A stretch of DNA of 64,000 nt from Bradyrhizobium sp. Ec3.3 (GCF_000472925.1 NZ_AXAS01000008.1:1-64000); one strand, 5' to 3'; positions 16,921-25,248 are shown, numbered from the stretch's first letter. The notes: a model not told the origin generated them from the letters alone. Program-made: numbers and translations.

Positions 16921-17185
16921 GCTCTACAAGCTGCGCTTGCCGAGTCTGCGCCTCGGCCCATGCGGGTCACGATCCCATCGCGCAAGATCTGATGAGCGCC
17001 TCGCCGGGGGCACTCGGAAAAAGGGGCTCGCCTGCGGCGACCGCTATCACTGCCCCGTTCCCGGGTGCCGCTATTGAACCGGTCTCGTCGCTGCACTCGT
17101 TCCGCGTGCCGGCTTCGCCGTCGCTATGCTCACGCGGCCCGGGTGCCATTTCACGGGGGCGATGCGCTTCGCGCACGCCAACGGC
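16921..17185 (+). repeat. Dispersed island repeat, copy B (longest)
   Basis: Its first 60 bases match 8538-8595 and the rest matches 12940-13157. It is the most complete of the three copies. No conserved reading frame, inverted ends or target duplication were seen. Confidence 0.7.
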
Positions 17186-17267
17186 ACTGCGTGCCGGATC
17201 AATTCGGGTACGCCCCGCGAAAAATATGACGGTAGTCGTGCTCGGTCATCCAAAGCGCCAGCGCGAT

Positions 17268-17681
17268 TCAAGGCGCATGGCCTGGGTCATCTGCCGCGTC
17301 TTGGACGTCCTCGCGCCTAAGGAACCACTTTCCGTTTTTGCGCTCGACAAGGCCGAGATTCGACTTCATTAGGGAGAGCGTGGTGCTGACCGCATTGCTA
17401 AGCTGGGAATCGGTCTTGACGAAAAAGCGGCTATCCGTCGATTTGAGCCAATCCCTAATATCCCTCGCCGACCTTCCGTTCGGAAACTTGGTTAGTTGCT
17501 GCAAAATAAGTTTTGCCAGTTTCGGTGGACGGGAAGCTCTCCGTCGCCGCTCTGCTGCCCTGAAAATCCGCACTGCGTCGCTAATGGCCGCCGCGTAACC
17601 CTTTTCGTACGCTTCGTCGAGTAAGGTTTTTGCCGCACGTTCGCGGTGGTTAGACAATGGATTTGTTGAATGTGCTTTCAT
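17268..17681 (-). CDS. Hypothetical protein with a predicted winged-helix C-terminus
   Basis: 137 residues from the ATG at 17681 (MKAHSTNPLSNHRERAA); the open frame reaches further upstream but with poor sequence. N-terminal part: helix KTLLDEAYEKGYAAAISDAVRIFRAAE and a basic RRRRASRPPK. C-terminal part: KLILQQLTKFPNGRSARDIRDWLKSTD, then KTDSQLSNAVSTTLSLMKSNLGLVERKNGKWFLR, a pattern like HARE-HTH/winged-helix domains (helices, then a wing ending in W-F-L). DNA binding is inferred. It precedes the DUF2285 gene on the same strand by about 100 bp. Confidence 0.6.
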   Translation of the reverse strand: MKAHSTNPLSNHRERAAKTLLDEAYEKGYAAAISDAVRIFRAAERRRRASRPPKLAKLILQQLTKFPNGRSARDIRDWLKSTDSRFFVKTDSQLSNAVSTTLSLMKSNLGLVERKNGKWFLRREDVQDAADDPGHAP

Positions 17682-17779
17682 TGAGGTTAGTTTTCCACAA
17701 TCCTCGGCAGCATTCAAGAATCGTGTTCGGCGCTTCGAGCTCGGCCAATTCATCAGCCGCAACAGCAGCGTTACTCAAT

Positions 17780-18061
17780 TCAACAGCGAGCCACGCCACG
17801 CAAAAGTTGCCTGAAACCATTCTCCATCATCCACTTCGCTCGCGCCAAGTGGCTGTCGAAAGCCCGCTGCGCTCGTACTGTTTCGCGCTCGGGATCCATA
17901 TGCAGCACGAGCTGCGCCACTTCGCGCCAATCGGCCCCTTCCGCGTTCGCATCCAACAAACGCAGATACGTGATCGCATGTTCGCGATCGTAAGGGGTGA
18001 GGGCGACCGGATCGGCCGGCGCCGCGTCCGCGACATCAGGATCGGAAGGGATATTTCGCAT
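17780..18061 (-). CDS. DUF2285 domain protein, QseM-like
   Basis: 93 residues from the ATG at 18061 (MRNIPSDPDVADAAP). It contains the whole domain: LTPYDREHAITYLRLLDANAEGADW, then VLHMDPERETVRAQRAFDSHLARAKWM and NGFRQLLRG. DUF2285 is described as a helix-turn-helix variant; small single-domain versions such as QseM act as antiactivators, and larger ones such as FseA activate excision and transfer genes of ICEMlSymR7A. Size and context on an integrative element fit a QseM-type regulator, but binding partners are not visible here. Confidence 0.7.
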   Translation of the reverse strand: MRNIPSDPDVADAAPADPVALTPYDREHAITYLRLLDANAEGADWREVAQLVLHMDPERETVRAQRAFDSHLARAKWMMENGFRQLLRGVARC

Positions 18062-18462
18062 TTTATTGGGCCTCAAGCGTGGCAGTTGGCCCGCCATTCT
18101 GCGCGAATGCCACGCTCCGCATAGTGTCGTTTTCAGCACCACGTGGTGCGCCACCCCGACCACCGACCCGGCCGTCGTAGAAAATCCTGCTCCTGGGACG
18201 CGCTGCGCGCGGCATTTCTTTCATTGGCATTTTTCGCCGCTGCTGCGGCAGTCGCTTAGGGGCGCGGCCCCTCGGCGCGGCGCAAGGGCAGGCCCTTCGG
18301 GTTTTGGCTCCCTCCACACGCTACGCGTGCGGCCCCTCCCAAAAAACTTGCTGCGCAAGTTCCTTCGGCCCTTGCGCCTTGCACACCGCGCTACTCGCCG
18401 CGAGGCAGGGGTTATGGCGGCTTTTTGCCGCGCACAACCCCAGCCACGAAGGAAAACAGCCA
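18062..18462. other. Upstream region of the ParB gene
   Basis: Non-coding, GC-rich, with several short inverted repeats (for example GGGGCGCGGCCCC near 18260 and ACTTGCTGCGCAAGT near 18346). Leaders of this sort precede ParB-like genes on rhizobial integrative elements. The ribosome-binding site GAAGGAAAAC lies just before 18463. Possible operator or centromere-like sites cannot be assigned by eye. Confidence 0.4.
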
Positions 18463-20364
18463 TGAGCAACCGAAAGACCGTTCCCGCCGAAGCCCGCAAC
18501 ATCGTAATGGTGCCGCTCGGCAAATTGAAGAAGTCGCCGAAGAATGTGCGGAAAGTCCCACATACCGAAAGCGAGATCGCTTCACTTGCCGCCAGCATCG
18601 CCACCGTCGGCATGCTGCAATTTCCGGTGATCGAGCCCGAGCTTGGCCCCCAAGAACAAACCGACCGGCAATTTTCTGGTCAATGCCGGTGAGGGCCGAC
18701 GCCTTGCGCAGTTGCTGCGGGCCAAGCGCAAGGAAATCGCGAAGGACGAGCCGATCCCTTGCGTCGTCGATACCGAACACAACGCGGCCGAGATCAGCCT
18801 TGCCGAAAACACCATCCGCAGCAACATGCATCCGGCCGACGAGTTCGAAGCGTTCGCCGAACTGAACCAGAAGGAAGGCATGAGCGCCGAGGATATCGCG
18901 GGTCGCTACGGCGTCACCGCAGCCGTGGTCAAGCAGCGGTTGAAGTTGGGAGCCGTCAGTCCGTCCCTGCTCGCTCTCTACCGCGAAGGGGCGATGAACC
19001 TCGATCAACTGACCGCCTTCACTATCACCGACGACCATGCCAGGCAGGAACAGGTCTGGGCCGAACTCGGCCGGGACAAGAGCCGTCAGGCCATCCTGCG
19101 CGAACTGACCGACGGGCAGGTCGCGGCGAACGACCGGCGCGTCAACTTCATCGGTCTTGAAGCTTATGAGGCAGCGGGTGGCACCGTCATCCGCGATCTG
19201 TTCGATGAGGAGGATGGTGGTTATCTGACCGATGCGCCCCTGCTCACCCGCCTTGTGCGCGAGAAGCTTCCGCGCGTCGCCGAAACCGTCACGGCCGAAG
19301 GTTGGAAATGGGTGCAGGTTGATGTCGAGTATGATTATCAGCGCACGGCCAGCATGGCGACCATCGATACCGTGCCAAGGCCGCTTAGCGACGAGGAACA
19401 GCAGCAGCTCACCGCCTTGCAGGAAGAGCTTGAGCAGATCAGCGTTGAGGCCGAAGAAAACGGTGAAGGCGAAGACACCTACGCCGAGATCGAGCGGCTG
19501 GAGACCGAGATCGCCAAGCTCTCCGAAGAAACCTTCCTTCCCGAGGACATCGCCCGCGCCGGTGCGTTCGTTGCGCTGGGCACCAACGGCGAGGCTCGAA
19601 TCGAACGTGGCTATCTGCGGCCGGAAGACGTCCAGCACAAGGAAGGTGAGGGCGGCGCGGAAGGCAAGACTGCCTCTCCCGCCGTCAAGCAGGCGGAAGG
19701 TCTATCGGCGGCCTTGGTCGCCGAACTGAGCGCGCATCGCACGGCCGCCCTGCAAAATGATCTCGCGCAGGCTCCCGACCTCGCACTGATCGCGGTCACC
19801 CATGCGCTGGCGGCCAAGGCATTCTATCACTTTGGTGACCTATCGTGCCTCGGGGTGTCGTTGAATGCGACCTCGCTTTCAGGGGCAGCTTCGGGAATCG
19901 AGGAGACCGTCGCGGGTCAAGCTATCGCCGAGCGCCACGCCGCATGGGAAGCACGGATGCCCGAGGAGCGGGAAGCCCTCTGGGCGTTCGTCTCTTCCCT
20001 CGCCATGGACGACCTGCTGGCCCTGCTCGCCCATTGCGCGTCGCTGTCGCTCGATGCGGTGCAGCGGCCCGGTTCGCATTCGCGTGGGGCCGCGCTAACC
20101 CATGCGGATACGCTGGCAAAGGCCATGCCGCATGACATGACGCGCTACTGGCAGCCGACCGTCGCCAATTATCTCGGCCGCGTCAGCAAGGAGCGCATCC
20201 TTGAAGCCGTTCGCGAGGGAAGGGGGGAGGACGAGGCCCGGCACATCGCCGGTCTCAAGAAGCAGGCGATGGCCGAGCTTGCCGAGCAGAGTCTGAGCGG
20301 CGAGAACTGGCTGCCGCCCCTGCTTCGCATCTCCGTAGAGGAAGCAGCGCAAATCGAGGCATGA
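18463..20364 (+). pseudogene. ParB/RepB/Spo0J-family protein with a one-base frameshift
   Basis: The ATG at 18463 opens MSNRKTVPAEARNIVMVPLG, the standard ParB N-terminus. At 18647-18651 a run of five C (GGCCCCCAAG) puts the frame out, ending it after QTDRQFSGQCR. One C fewer would join it to the rest: PKNKPTGNFLVNAGEGRRLA, the ParB box-like SLAENTIRSNMHP, the helix-turn-helix AEDIAGRYGVTAAVVKQRL, and a long acidic C-terminal region, about 633 residues in all. Such long ParB proteins are a stable part of rhizobial integrative elements. The downstream frame alone could start at 18643. The shift may be a real mutation, a base-calling error or, less likely, a +1 programmed shift at CCC-C. Confidence 0.8.
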
Positions 20365-20373
20365 TTGCCGAGC

Positions 20374-20407
20374 AGAGAGCCGCACTTCTCGCGGCTCTCT
20401 ACCTTTT
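20374..20407 (+). terminator. Rho-independent terminator after the ParB gene
   Basis: Perfect 10-bp stem AGAGAGCCGC / GCGGCTCTCT (20374-20383, 20391-20400) with a 7-base loop, followed by ACCTTTTT. Confidence 0.85.
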
Positions 20408-20443
20408 TGGTGGCGACCTATAAGCAATTGTAAAAACGTAGGA

Positions 20444-20493
20444 AAATCCAATATTCTGGATTTCTGTCAGAAATAGTATTATGTTTCTGACAG
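20444..20493 (+). promoter_or_regulatory. Double operator of the AbiEi-type antitoxin gene
   Basis: Two perfect inverted repeats precede the ATG at 20504. Upstream: AAATCCA (20444-20450) and TGGATTT (20457-20463) around six bases. Downstream: CTGTCAGAAA (20464-20473) and TTTCTGACAG (20484-20493) around ten bases, the spacer holding TAGTAT/TATTAT, a likely -10. The right arm touches the ribosome-binding site AGGAG. AbiEi proteins are known to repress their own operon by binding two inverted repeats, which fits this layout. Confidence 0.75.
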
Positions 20494-20503
20494 GAGATTA
20501 TCC

Positions 20504-21103
20504 ATGCAGACAATTGCCGAACGCGTCATCGAGCACGCTCATTCACTACCCGAAGGTACCCTCATCAGCGCCAAGGAACTGCTGCACCTTGGAAGCCGGG
20601 CAGCCATCGATCAGGCCCTTAAGCGGCTCGAAGATCACAAGGAGCTGATGCGTCTCGGCCGCGGCCTTTATGTGCTGCCCATCAAGACGCGGTTCGGCAC
20701 GCGGGCACCCGCGCCGGAAAAGGTGGTTGAGCGCCTTGCCGCAAGCCGTGCGGAAACCATCGTTCCGCACGGAGCGGCTGCCGCTAACCGCCTCGGTCTT
20801 ACAACCCAGGTGCCGACAAAACTGGTCTATTTGACCTCGGGCCGCAATCGCCAATTCAAGCTCGGGGCGCAAACCGTCGAGCTTCACCATGCGCCACAAT
20901 GGATGCTGCTGCCGACCCAACCTGCGGCTGGGCAGGCTGTGCGGGCTCTCGCATGGCTCGGACAAAAACGTGCGGCCGAAGCCCTGACGATGCTCAAGCA
21001 GAAATTACCCGAAAGCACCTTGCAGGAGCTGGTCGCCCTGCGACCCGCTCTGCCCGGCTGGATGTCGAGATCGATCAGCCAGAAGCTGGTGGCCAATGGC
21101 TGA
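20504..21103 (+). CDS. AbiEi-type antitoxin (DUF6088 family), type IV toxin-antitoxin
   Basis: 199 residues. The N-terminus has the winged-helix unit ISAKELLHLGSRAAIDQALKRLEDHKELMRLGRGLYVLP, typical of AbiEi antitoxins; then RAETIVPHGAAAANRLGLTTQVP and KLVYLTSGRNRQFKLG, the family's C-terminal domain. AbiEi both represses the operon and counteracts the AbiEii nucleotidyltransferase toxin, which inactivates tRNA. The inverted repeats just upstream are the likely binding sites. The toxin gene overlaps the 3' end but is degenerate, so the antitoxin seems to be an orphan here. Confidence 0.8.
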   Translation: MQTIAERVIEHAHSLPEGTLISAKELLHLGSRAAIDQALKRLEDHKELMRLGRGLYVLPIKTRFGTRAPAPEKVVERLAASRAETIVPHGAAAANRLGLTTQVPTKLVYLTSGRNRQFKLGAQTVELHHAPQWMLLPTQPAAGQAVRALAWLGQKRAAEALTMLKQKLPESTLQELVALRPALPGWMSRSISQKLVANG

Positions 21104-21200
21104 TCAGCAGCACGAATCCTACCTGGCGCTCTCGCGCGAGGATCGGCTCGGCGTTGCGGCTCAAACTGATCCTGCCCGCAACACGGGGCTCGTTGCCGTC
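21096..21200 (+). pseudogene. AbiEii-type toxin, N-terminal remnant
   Basis: An ATG overlapping the antitoxin's stop opens MADQQHESYLALSREDRLGV, the normal beginning of the partner toxin. After about 20-25 codons the family sequence (expected LLEKDxWVxWAL) does not appear and the frame runs into unrelated DNA. The nucleotidyltransferase core is absent. Confidence 0.6.
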
Positions 21201-21541
21201 GAGCGTCGCACTACCAAACATTCTCGTGCATCACGGCTAGCGGTTTGCAAGAACCCACCTACAATGCCGGTACGCTGTTTTATCTTGAATGTTGGAGCGT
21301 CTAATGTGGGAGCCTCTCACAGCTACCGGCGAGCCGTTGCGTGGGCCGTCTGCGCATGAACGCGTCGAACGCGAGCGCGCCGCCGCCTGGAGCCACTACG
21401 GTAATGGCGGGGGTGGCGCGATTGACTATTTTGACGGGTATCGATGGTTTGAGATGGTCTGCCGCCGCATAGGAAAAAAGGCGACGTCCGACGTGCGGGT
21501 CGGCTCCGGGCCGGCGTTTTCGGGAAGGGGCTCATGGAGGC
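21201..21541. other. Stretch without a firmly supported gene
   Basis: An open frame from 21289 (or an internal ATG at 21304, MWEPLTATGEPLRGPSAHE) runs to 21633 and overlaps the end of the opposite DUF4407 gene. It has no recognised family and poor start signals, so I do not call it. Confidence 0.35.
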
Positions 21542-22765
21542 TCATTGCACAGCTCCTGCCGTATGATCGAAGCCATTCTTACGGGGACGGCCGGGGCCGC
21601 GGCGCGCGGGCGCAGGTTGAGGCGACGGCGTAGGCGCCTCTGGCGGCGCCGGCTCGCCATCGGCCGCCGCATCCGCCTCGGCGAGGCGAGCTTGCTGCAC
21701 CATGGCCCGCAGATGGCGGCGCGCTTCGGCCATGCTGTAGGTCGAAGGTACCGCTATGTGCTTGAGGACGACGATTGCGGCATCGCACCCGAATATAAAG
21801 CCGTCGATCATAAGGGTCGGAACCGCAGTCCACCAATCGGAGTGGATCAGCGAGAATAGCAATTTGATGCGTGTGACCAACGAGTCGTCGCGCGGCACGA
21901 AATCCGGCGAGGCCTGAATGGCCATCTCAACATTTGAGGCACGGCTGGCATCGAGAGTTTCTAGAACGCGACGCTTCTCATCGAGGGCCGCCCGGGCCTG
22001 CGTCAGCCGGCTCTCATTTGCCGCGAGTTTGGAGGTTGTGGCATCCGAGGCCTTGCGATTGGTCTGCTTGAGCAGCCGATCAACCTCCGGCGACAGAGTG
22101 TTCATGACCGCCAGAGCCTGGTCGTACTCCTTCAGCGCCCGCGCATGCTTGCCATCCTCATCTTTCATAGCCTTTTGGGCCGCGCTGGCGTTCTGGACAT
22201 AGTGCTGCTTGGTCTCCAAGACGCCGATTGCCTGATCGTTGAGGAAGAGGCCGATGAAGTTGGCGAGCACCAGCGCCAGAAGCCCCATCAGGAAGACCCT
22301 GATCGACTTACAGGCGCGTGAAACGGAATCCGAGCCGAGCGGTACGTTGACGCCGAACCCGCCGTGGAGGAGCTGCCGCATTCCATCCGGAAACACCGCT
22401 GCCCGGATGAAGGCGTAATGGTCGATCAGGCCGATATAGATAGCGAGCAGGATCGCCAGCAGCGTGATCGCGAGGCTCGGACTGCTTCGCAGCAGATTGT
22501 GCCCGATAAAGGTCAGTACGATCGCCAGAAGGACAACGTAGAGCAGGAACAGTAGCCCTCGTGCGATCGCCGTGTTGCGCTCGCCTGGCGAGCACTCTGC
22601 GATCTGCTTGTCGTCGTCATACGCTGAAACCCGATATGGCAGGTTGAGAAGTGCTTTCACTGATGCCGACTCCGTCCAGGAGCGGCGGGGCTGGTGTACC
22701 CGCAGGGAAGAGGACAGTTTTCGGTCCTCCTCGCCTTGGGGCACCAGGTTCGTAACGTCTGTCAT
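21542..22765 (-). CDS. DUF4407 membrane protein with C-terminal AT-hook
   Basis: 407 residues. After a polar N-terminus (1-65) come membrane segments near 70-89, 97-117 and 156-176, a long polar helical stretch with heptad character (about 185-290: AQKAMKDEDGKHARALKEYDQ ... ALDEKRRVLETLDA), a further hydrophobic segment near 315-335, and a cytoplasmic tail rich in Pro and Ala. This layout and the AECSPGERN motif fit DUF4407. The last 20 residues contain PGRPRKNG (GRPRK at about 392-396), a textbook AT-hook for minor-groove DNA binding, odd for a membrane protein. Function unknown. Confidence 0.65.
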   Translation of the reverse strand: MTDVTNLVPQGEEDRKLSSSLRVHQPRRSWTESASVKALLNLPYRVSAYDDDKQIAECSPGERNTAIARGLLFLLYVVLLAIVLTFIGHNLLRSSPSLAITLLAILLAIYIGLIDHYAFIRAAVFPDGMRQLLHGGFGVNVPLGSDSVSRACKSIRVFLMGLLALVLANFIGLFLNDQAIGVLETKQHYVQNASAAQKAMKDEDGKHARALKEYDQALAVMNTLSPEVDRLLKQTNRKASDATTSKLAANESRLTQARAALDEKRRVLETLDASRASNVEMAIQASPDFVPRDDSLVTRIKLLFSLIHSDWWTAVPTLMIDGFIFGCDAAIVVLKHIAVPSTYSMAEARRHLRAMVQQARLAEADAAADGEPAPPEAPTPSPQPAPARRGPGRPRKNGFDHTAGAVQ

Positions 22766-22987
22766 GCTGAGTTTCTCTTCTGTTGGAAAAAGGGCGTGAC
22801 GAGCCGTTCGGCGTCGCAGGAGCGGCGTCGGGCGGCGGCGGGCTAAAGGTCTGCTAGTGGAGGGCGCTGACCGTTCGAGAAAGCTGTCGCGTCGGACGGG
22901 ACAAGGTCAGCAGGGCAAGTAGGTACAAGCGGTACAAGCTTTGCGCGGTGTGGCAAATTGTCGTAGAAATTACAGTCGCTTAGAAAG
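22766..22987. other. Intergenic stretch, nothing recognised
   Basis: Separates the DUF4407 gene and the MORN-like gene, both on the minus strand. No terminator hairpin or clear promoter stands out. Confidence 0.35.
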
Positions 22988-23482
22988 TTATGGGAAGCGA
23001 GGTTTCGGCAATATTGACCTAAGACGCACGAGCTTTTCGAGGGCTTTGGTCTGCTCGGTCAAATCTTCAGGGGAGGAGAATTTAGTCGATGTCACTTCGC
23101 CCCTGATGTTGCGCCAGATCTCGTGCGGCCCCTCCGAAGGGTCTCGGTACGGTTGACCGGCAAAAGCATATGATTCACGAGAACCCCCGTCGCGGAACAA
23201 GGTCGTCTCTTGCGGACCCTGCGCGGGGTCGCGATGGCGCTGACCGTGAAAAAAGTAGTTCTCCTGCAGACAACGACCCGTGGCCCGATCCCACTTAATT
23301 AATGCCGGGCCATCGAGGCGGTGGTAGTGGCCGTTCCAATAGTAGGTCGCAGTTATTTCATTCCCCAAAGCTTCGATGTACGCGGGGCCCTGGAGAGGAT
23401 CACGATGCAGAACGTCTTCGCATGTCCACTGCTCAGCGTAATGGCGACCGTCATTTGGAAATGTGTAAGGGCATTTCTCCAT
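22988..23482 (-). CDS. MORN-like repeat protein, unknown function
   Basis: 164 residues with at least three copies of a pattern Y-x-x-x-G-x-x-[HY]-R-x-x-x-G-P-x: YYWNGHYHRLDGPALI, YFFHGQRHRDPAQGP and YAFAGQPYRDPSEGP, plus a degenerate first copy. Spacing is about 25-30 residues. Such YxxxGxxHRxxGPA units form small beta hairpins as in MORN or YwqK-type repeats and are common in phage and toxin-immunity proteins. No signal peptide. The tail (residues 135-164) is basic. The exact role is unknown. Confidence 0.55.
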   Translation of the reverse strand: MEKCPYTFPNDGRHYAEQWTCEDVLHRDPLQGPAYIEALGNEITATYYWNGHYHRLDGPALIKWDRATGRCLQENYFFHGQRHRDPAQGPQETTLFRDGGSRESYAFAGQPYRDPSEGPHEIWRNIRGEVTSTKFSSPEDLTEQTKALEKLVRLRSILPKPRFP

Positions 23483-23604
23483 ATCCGAAATTGTGCGTGT
23501 AAGACATTAAAATACAACTAAAGAGCGTGTTAGCCGTAAAAAGCTATTCAGGCCAGAGGCTTGGTATGGTTAAAATCATCAGCAGGCAGGATGGCAGGGC
23601 GGCG

Positions 23605-23742
23605 ATGCGCAGAGTAAAGGTCAAGAAAAGCAGTCAGGACAGTGACTTAATTAAGCGCGAAATCCGAACCCTGAGCATTCAGATTTGGGAGCAACTGGGC
23701 CCTGACGCCGCCGCTGGATTGGACCCTGGGCCGGCTGGCTAG
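23605..23742 (+). pseudogene. Possible displaced N-terminus of the following NTPase
   Basis: MRRVKVKKSSQDSDLIKREI, then RTLSIQIWEQLGPDAAAGLD, ends at 23742. The frame of the NTPase is open and looks coding (DWTLGRLASFKLGLRKLPG, then VPRWFEISGEGK) from about 23700, well before its first ATG at 23861, with no start codon of its own. A frameshift near 23715 would join both into one protein. Confidence 0.4.
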
Positions 23743-23860
23743 TTTTAAGCTCGGACTGCGGAAGCTTCCAGGAGTTGGTGTTCCACGGTGGTTCGAGATC
23801 TCGGGTGAGGGCAAGCACCAGAATCCGCCAAACAAGACCGAATGGGCCAACTGGCTTGGC

Positions 23861-25123
23861 ATGTCTGATGACCGCTATTTGGAGGAGCGTTCAGAGATAT
23901 CAGCCTTTATTCAACCCGAGCATTGCGCGCGGCTCGAATATTGCCTGCAGCAACTCGACATCTTGCCCAAGGCCACGAGAACAGAGGTCGAGCACTTCGA
24001 ACCGTTACAAAATCGGCTTGAAAAGTTGCGGGAGTTCAGCGCGGCACTCGCAAATAAAATCCAAGCTCACGATCCTGACGATCCGCAAGAGATCGAAGCC
24101 GAGTTGGTCGCGCAGGATCCTCCGTCAGTTCCTGTGCCGGATCCAGAGCCATCACAGTCTGAGGCGACCCCCGCCGATCCAGACGTCGATCTCCCGCTGA
24201 CCGATCCGCGCATTGCTATCCCGAAAGAGAAAGGCGTCTTTCCAGCAAGCTTTTGGGCGCGCGCCGAATTCGACACGTTTCAAGGCCGCAAGGACGAGCT
24301 CGGCAAGCTGAGGCGCTTCATCGATTGGTGCAACGAGGGCGGCCAGCCTAAACCGTTAGCATGGACGCTCATCACCGCTCGACACGGCGCAGGAAAAACA
24401 CGTCTCGTTCTGCAATTTTTTCAGGAGCTGGAAGCGAGAGGATTTAGATACGGCTTTCTCGATCCGGCCAATCTGACATCGATCGCGCGTTGGCAGCCAA
24501 CGCGACCCACTCTCATCGTCGTTGAACATCGGCCAAGTCTAACTGAAGCCACGACCGAATTTCTCCGCGCATTGTCTGCGAAAGCTGAGCGAGCTCCGTT
24601 CGCCCACGTCGTACGGTTTATCGTGCTTGGTGATGAGAATGTATCATTGAAGCAGTTCAAGCCTACCGATGGCGGCGAGGTCGCCGCAGCCCCATACTAC
24701 GATTTCGCTCCCGATGACCGTTCGTCCTGTTCCCTAGGGCCTCTCTCGGACGACGCGCTCCTCGATATAGCTTTAGGCAGGCTTGGCGCTTTCACAGTCG
24801 ACCCACGCCGTCTACTCCGCGCCATCTATCGGACCACCTTCAATAGAAAGACACCTCAGAAACTCTATCCGACGCCTCTGCTGGCGGCAGCGATGGGCCA
24901 GGCCATCGCAGAATTAGCCGAGAGCGGCGGTAAGGTAGACGAGATTGTCGATCGCATAAACGAAGATGAAGTCATCTCGTGGTTTCTCCGTAGCGACCGA
25001 TCAGGTGCATTTATTGTCGTAAAATCACACTTCACCAGCGGGCTGCGATGGAAGGAAATCGACGAAGCGGAAGTGACACGTTACGAAAACCTGCTGGTTC
25101 TCGCCACCATCGTTCGAGGTTAG
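23861..25123 (+). CDS. P-loop NTPase (AAA/STAND-like), probably truncated
   Basis: 420 residues from the first in-frame ATG, though coding sequence seems to begin earlier. Residues 1-110 are helical and acidic; a Pro-rich linker follows; then FQGRKDELGKLRRFIDW and the Walker A motif ARHGAGKTRL (near 170). TRPTLIVVEHRPSLTE is a plausible Walker B strand, and LGPLSDDALLDIALGRLG resembles the winged region of STAND ATPases. The protein ends abruptly at a junction where a relaxase gene from the other strand also ends, so a C-terminal sensor or effector part may be lost. STAND proteins often act in immunity; here that is conjecture. Confidence 0.6.
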   Translation: MSDDRYLEERSEISAFIQPEHCARLEYCLQQLDILPKATRTEVEHFEPLQNRLEKLREFSAALANKIQAHDPDDPQEIEAELVAQDPPSVPVPDPEPSQSEATPADPDVDLPLTDPRIAIPKEKGVFPASFWARAEFDTFQGRKDELGKLRRFIDWCNEGGQPKPLAWTLITARHGAGKTRLVLQFFQELEARGFRYGFLDPANLTSIARWQPTRPTLIVVEHRPSLTEATTEFLRALSAKAERAPFAHVVRFIVLGDENVSLKQFKPTDGGEVAAAPYYDFAPDDRSSCSLGPLSDDALLDIALGRLGAFTVDPRRLLRAIYRTTFNRKTPQKLYPTPLLAAAMGQAIAELAESGGKVDEIVDRINEDEVISWFLRSDRSGAFIVVKSHFTSGLRWKEIDEAEVTRYENLLVLATIVRG

Positions 25124-25248
25124 TCGTTGGCAAGATTATGAGTATGCGTCCAGGCGACGCGTTCGTCCGTTTGCGCTTTTGGATCATGCGTCAAATAGTC
25201 GGAAAGCCCCTTGAATGACGAGCCGCTGCCGGAACTCTTCGGAATCAT
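25120..25248 (-). pseudogene. Relaxase (TraI/VirD2-like), N-terminal fragment
   Basis: The ATG at 25248 overlaps the mobC stop (ATGA). It encodes MIPKSSGSGSSFKGLSDYLT, then HDPKAQTDERVAWTHTHNLAND and a TAA. This is the usual beginning of rhizobial relaxases that nick the transfer origin. After 42 codons the sequence changes to the 3' end of the NTPase gene on the opposite strand, so the catalytic His-rich motifs are missing. Without this protein the element cannot start its own conjugative transfer. Confidence 0.75.

Noticed and set aside
16773..17372. Open frame of 199 codons (+)
   Set aside because: It runs through the dispersed repeat and is not conserved between repeat copies.
18412..19638. 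Open frame of 408 codons (-)
   Set aside because: Exact antisense of the ParB gene, whose domains are clear.
20444..20463. The AAATCCA/TGGATTT repeat as a terminator of the ParB gene
   Set aside because: Short and AT-rich, and a much better terminator exists at 20374-20407; its position fits an operator better.
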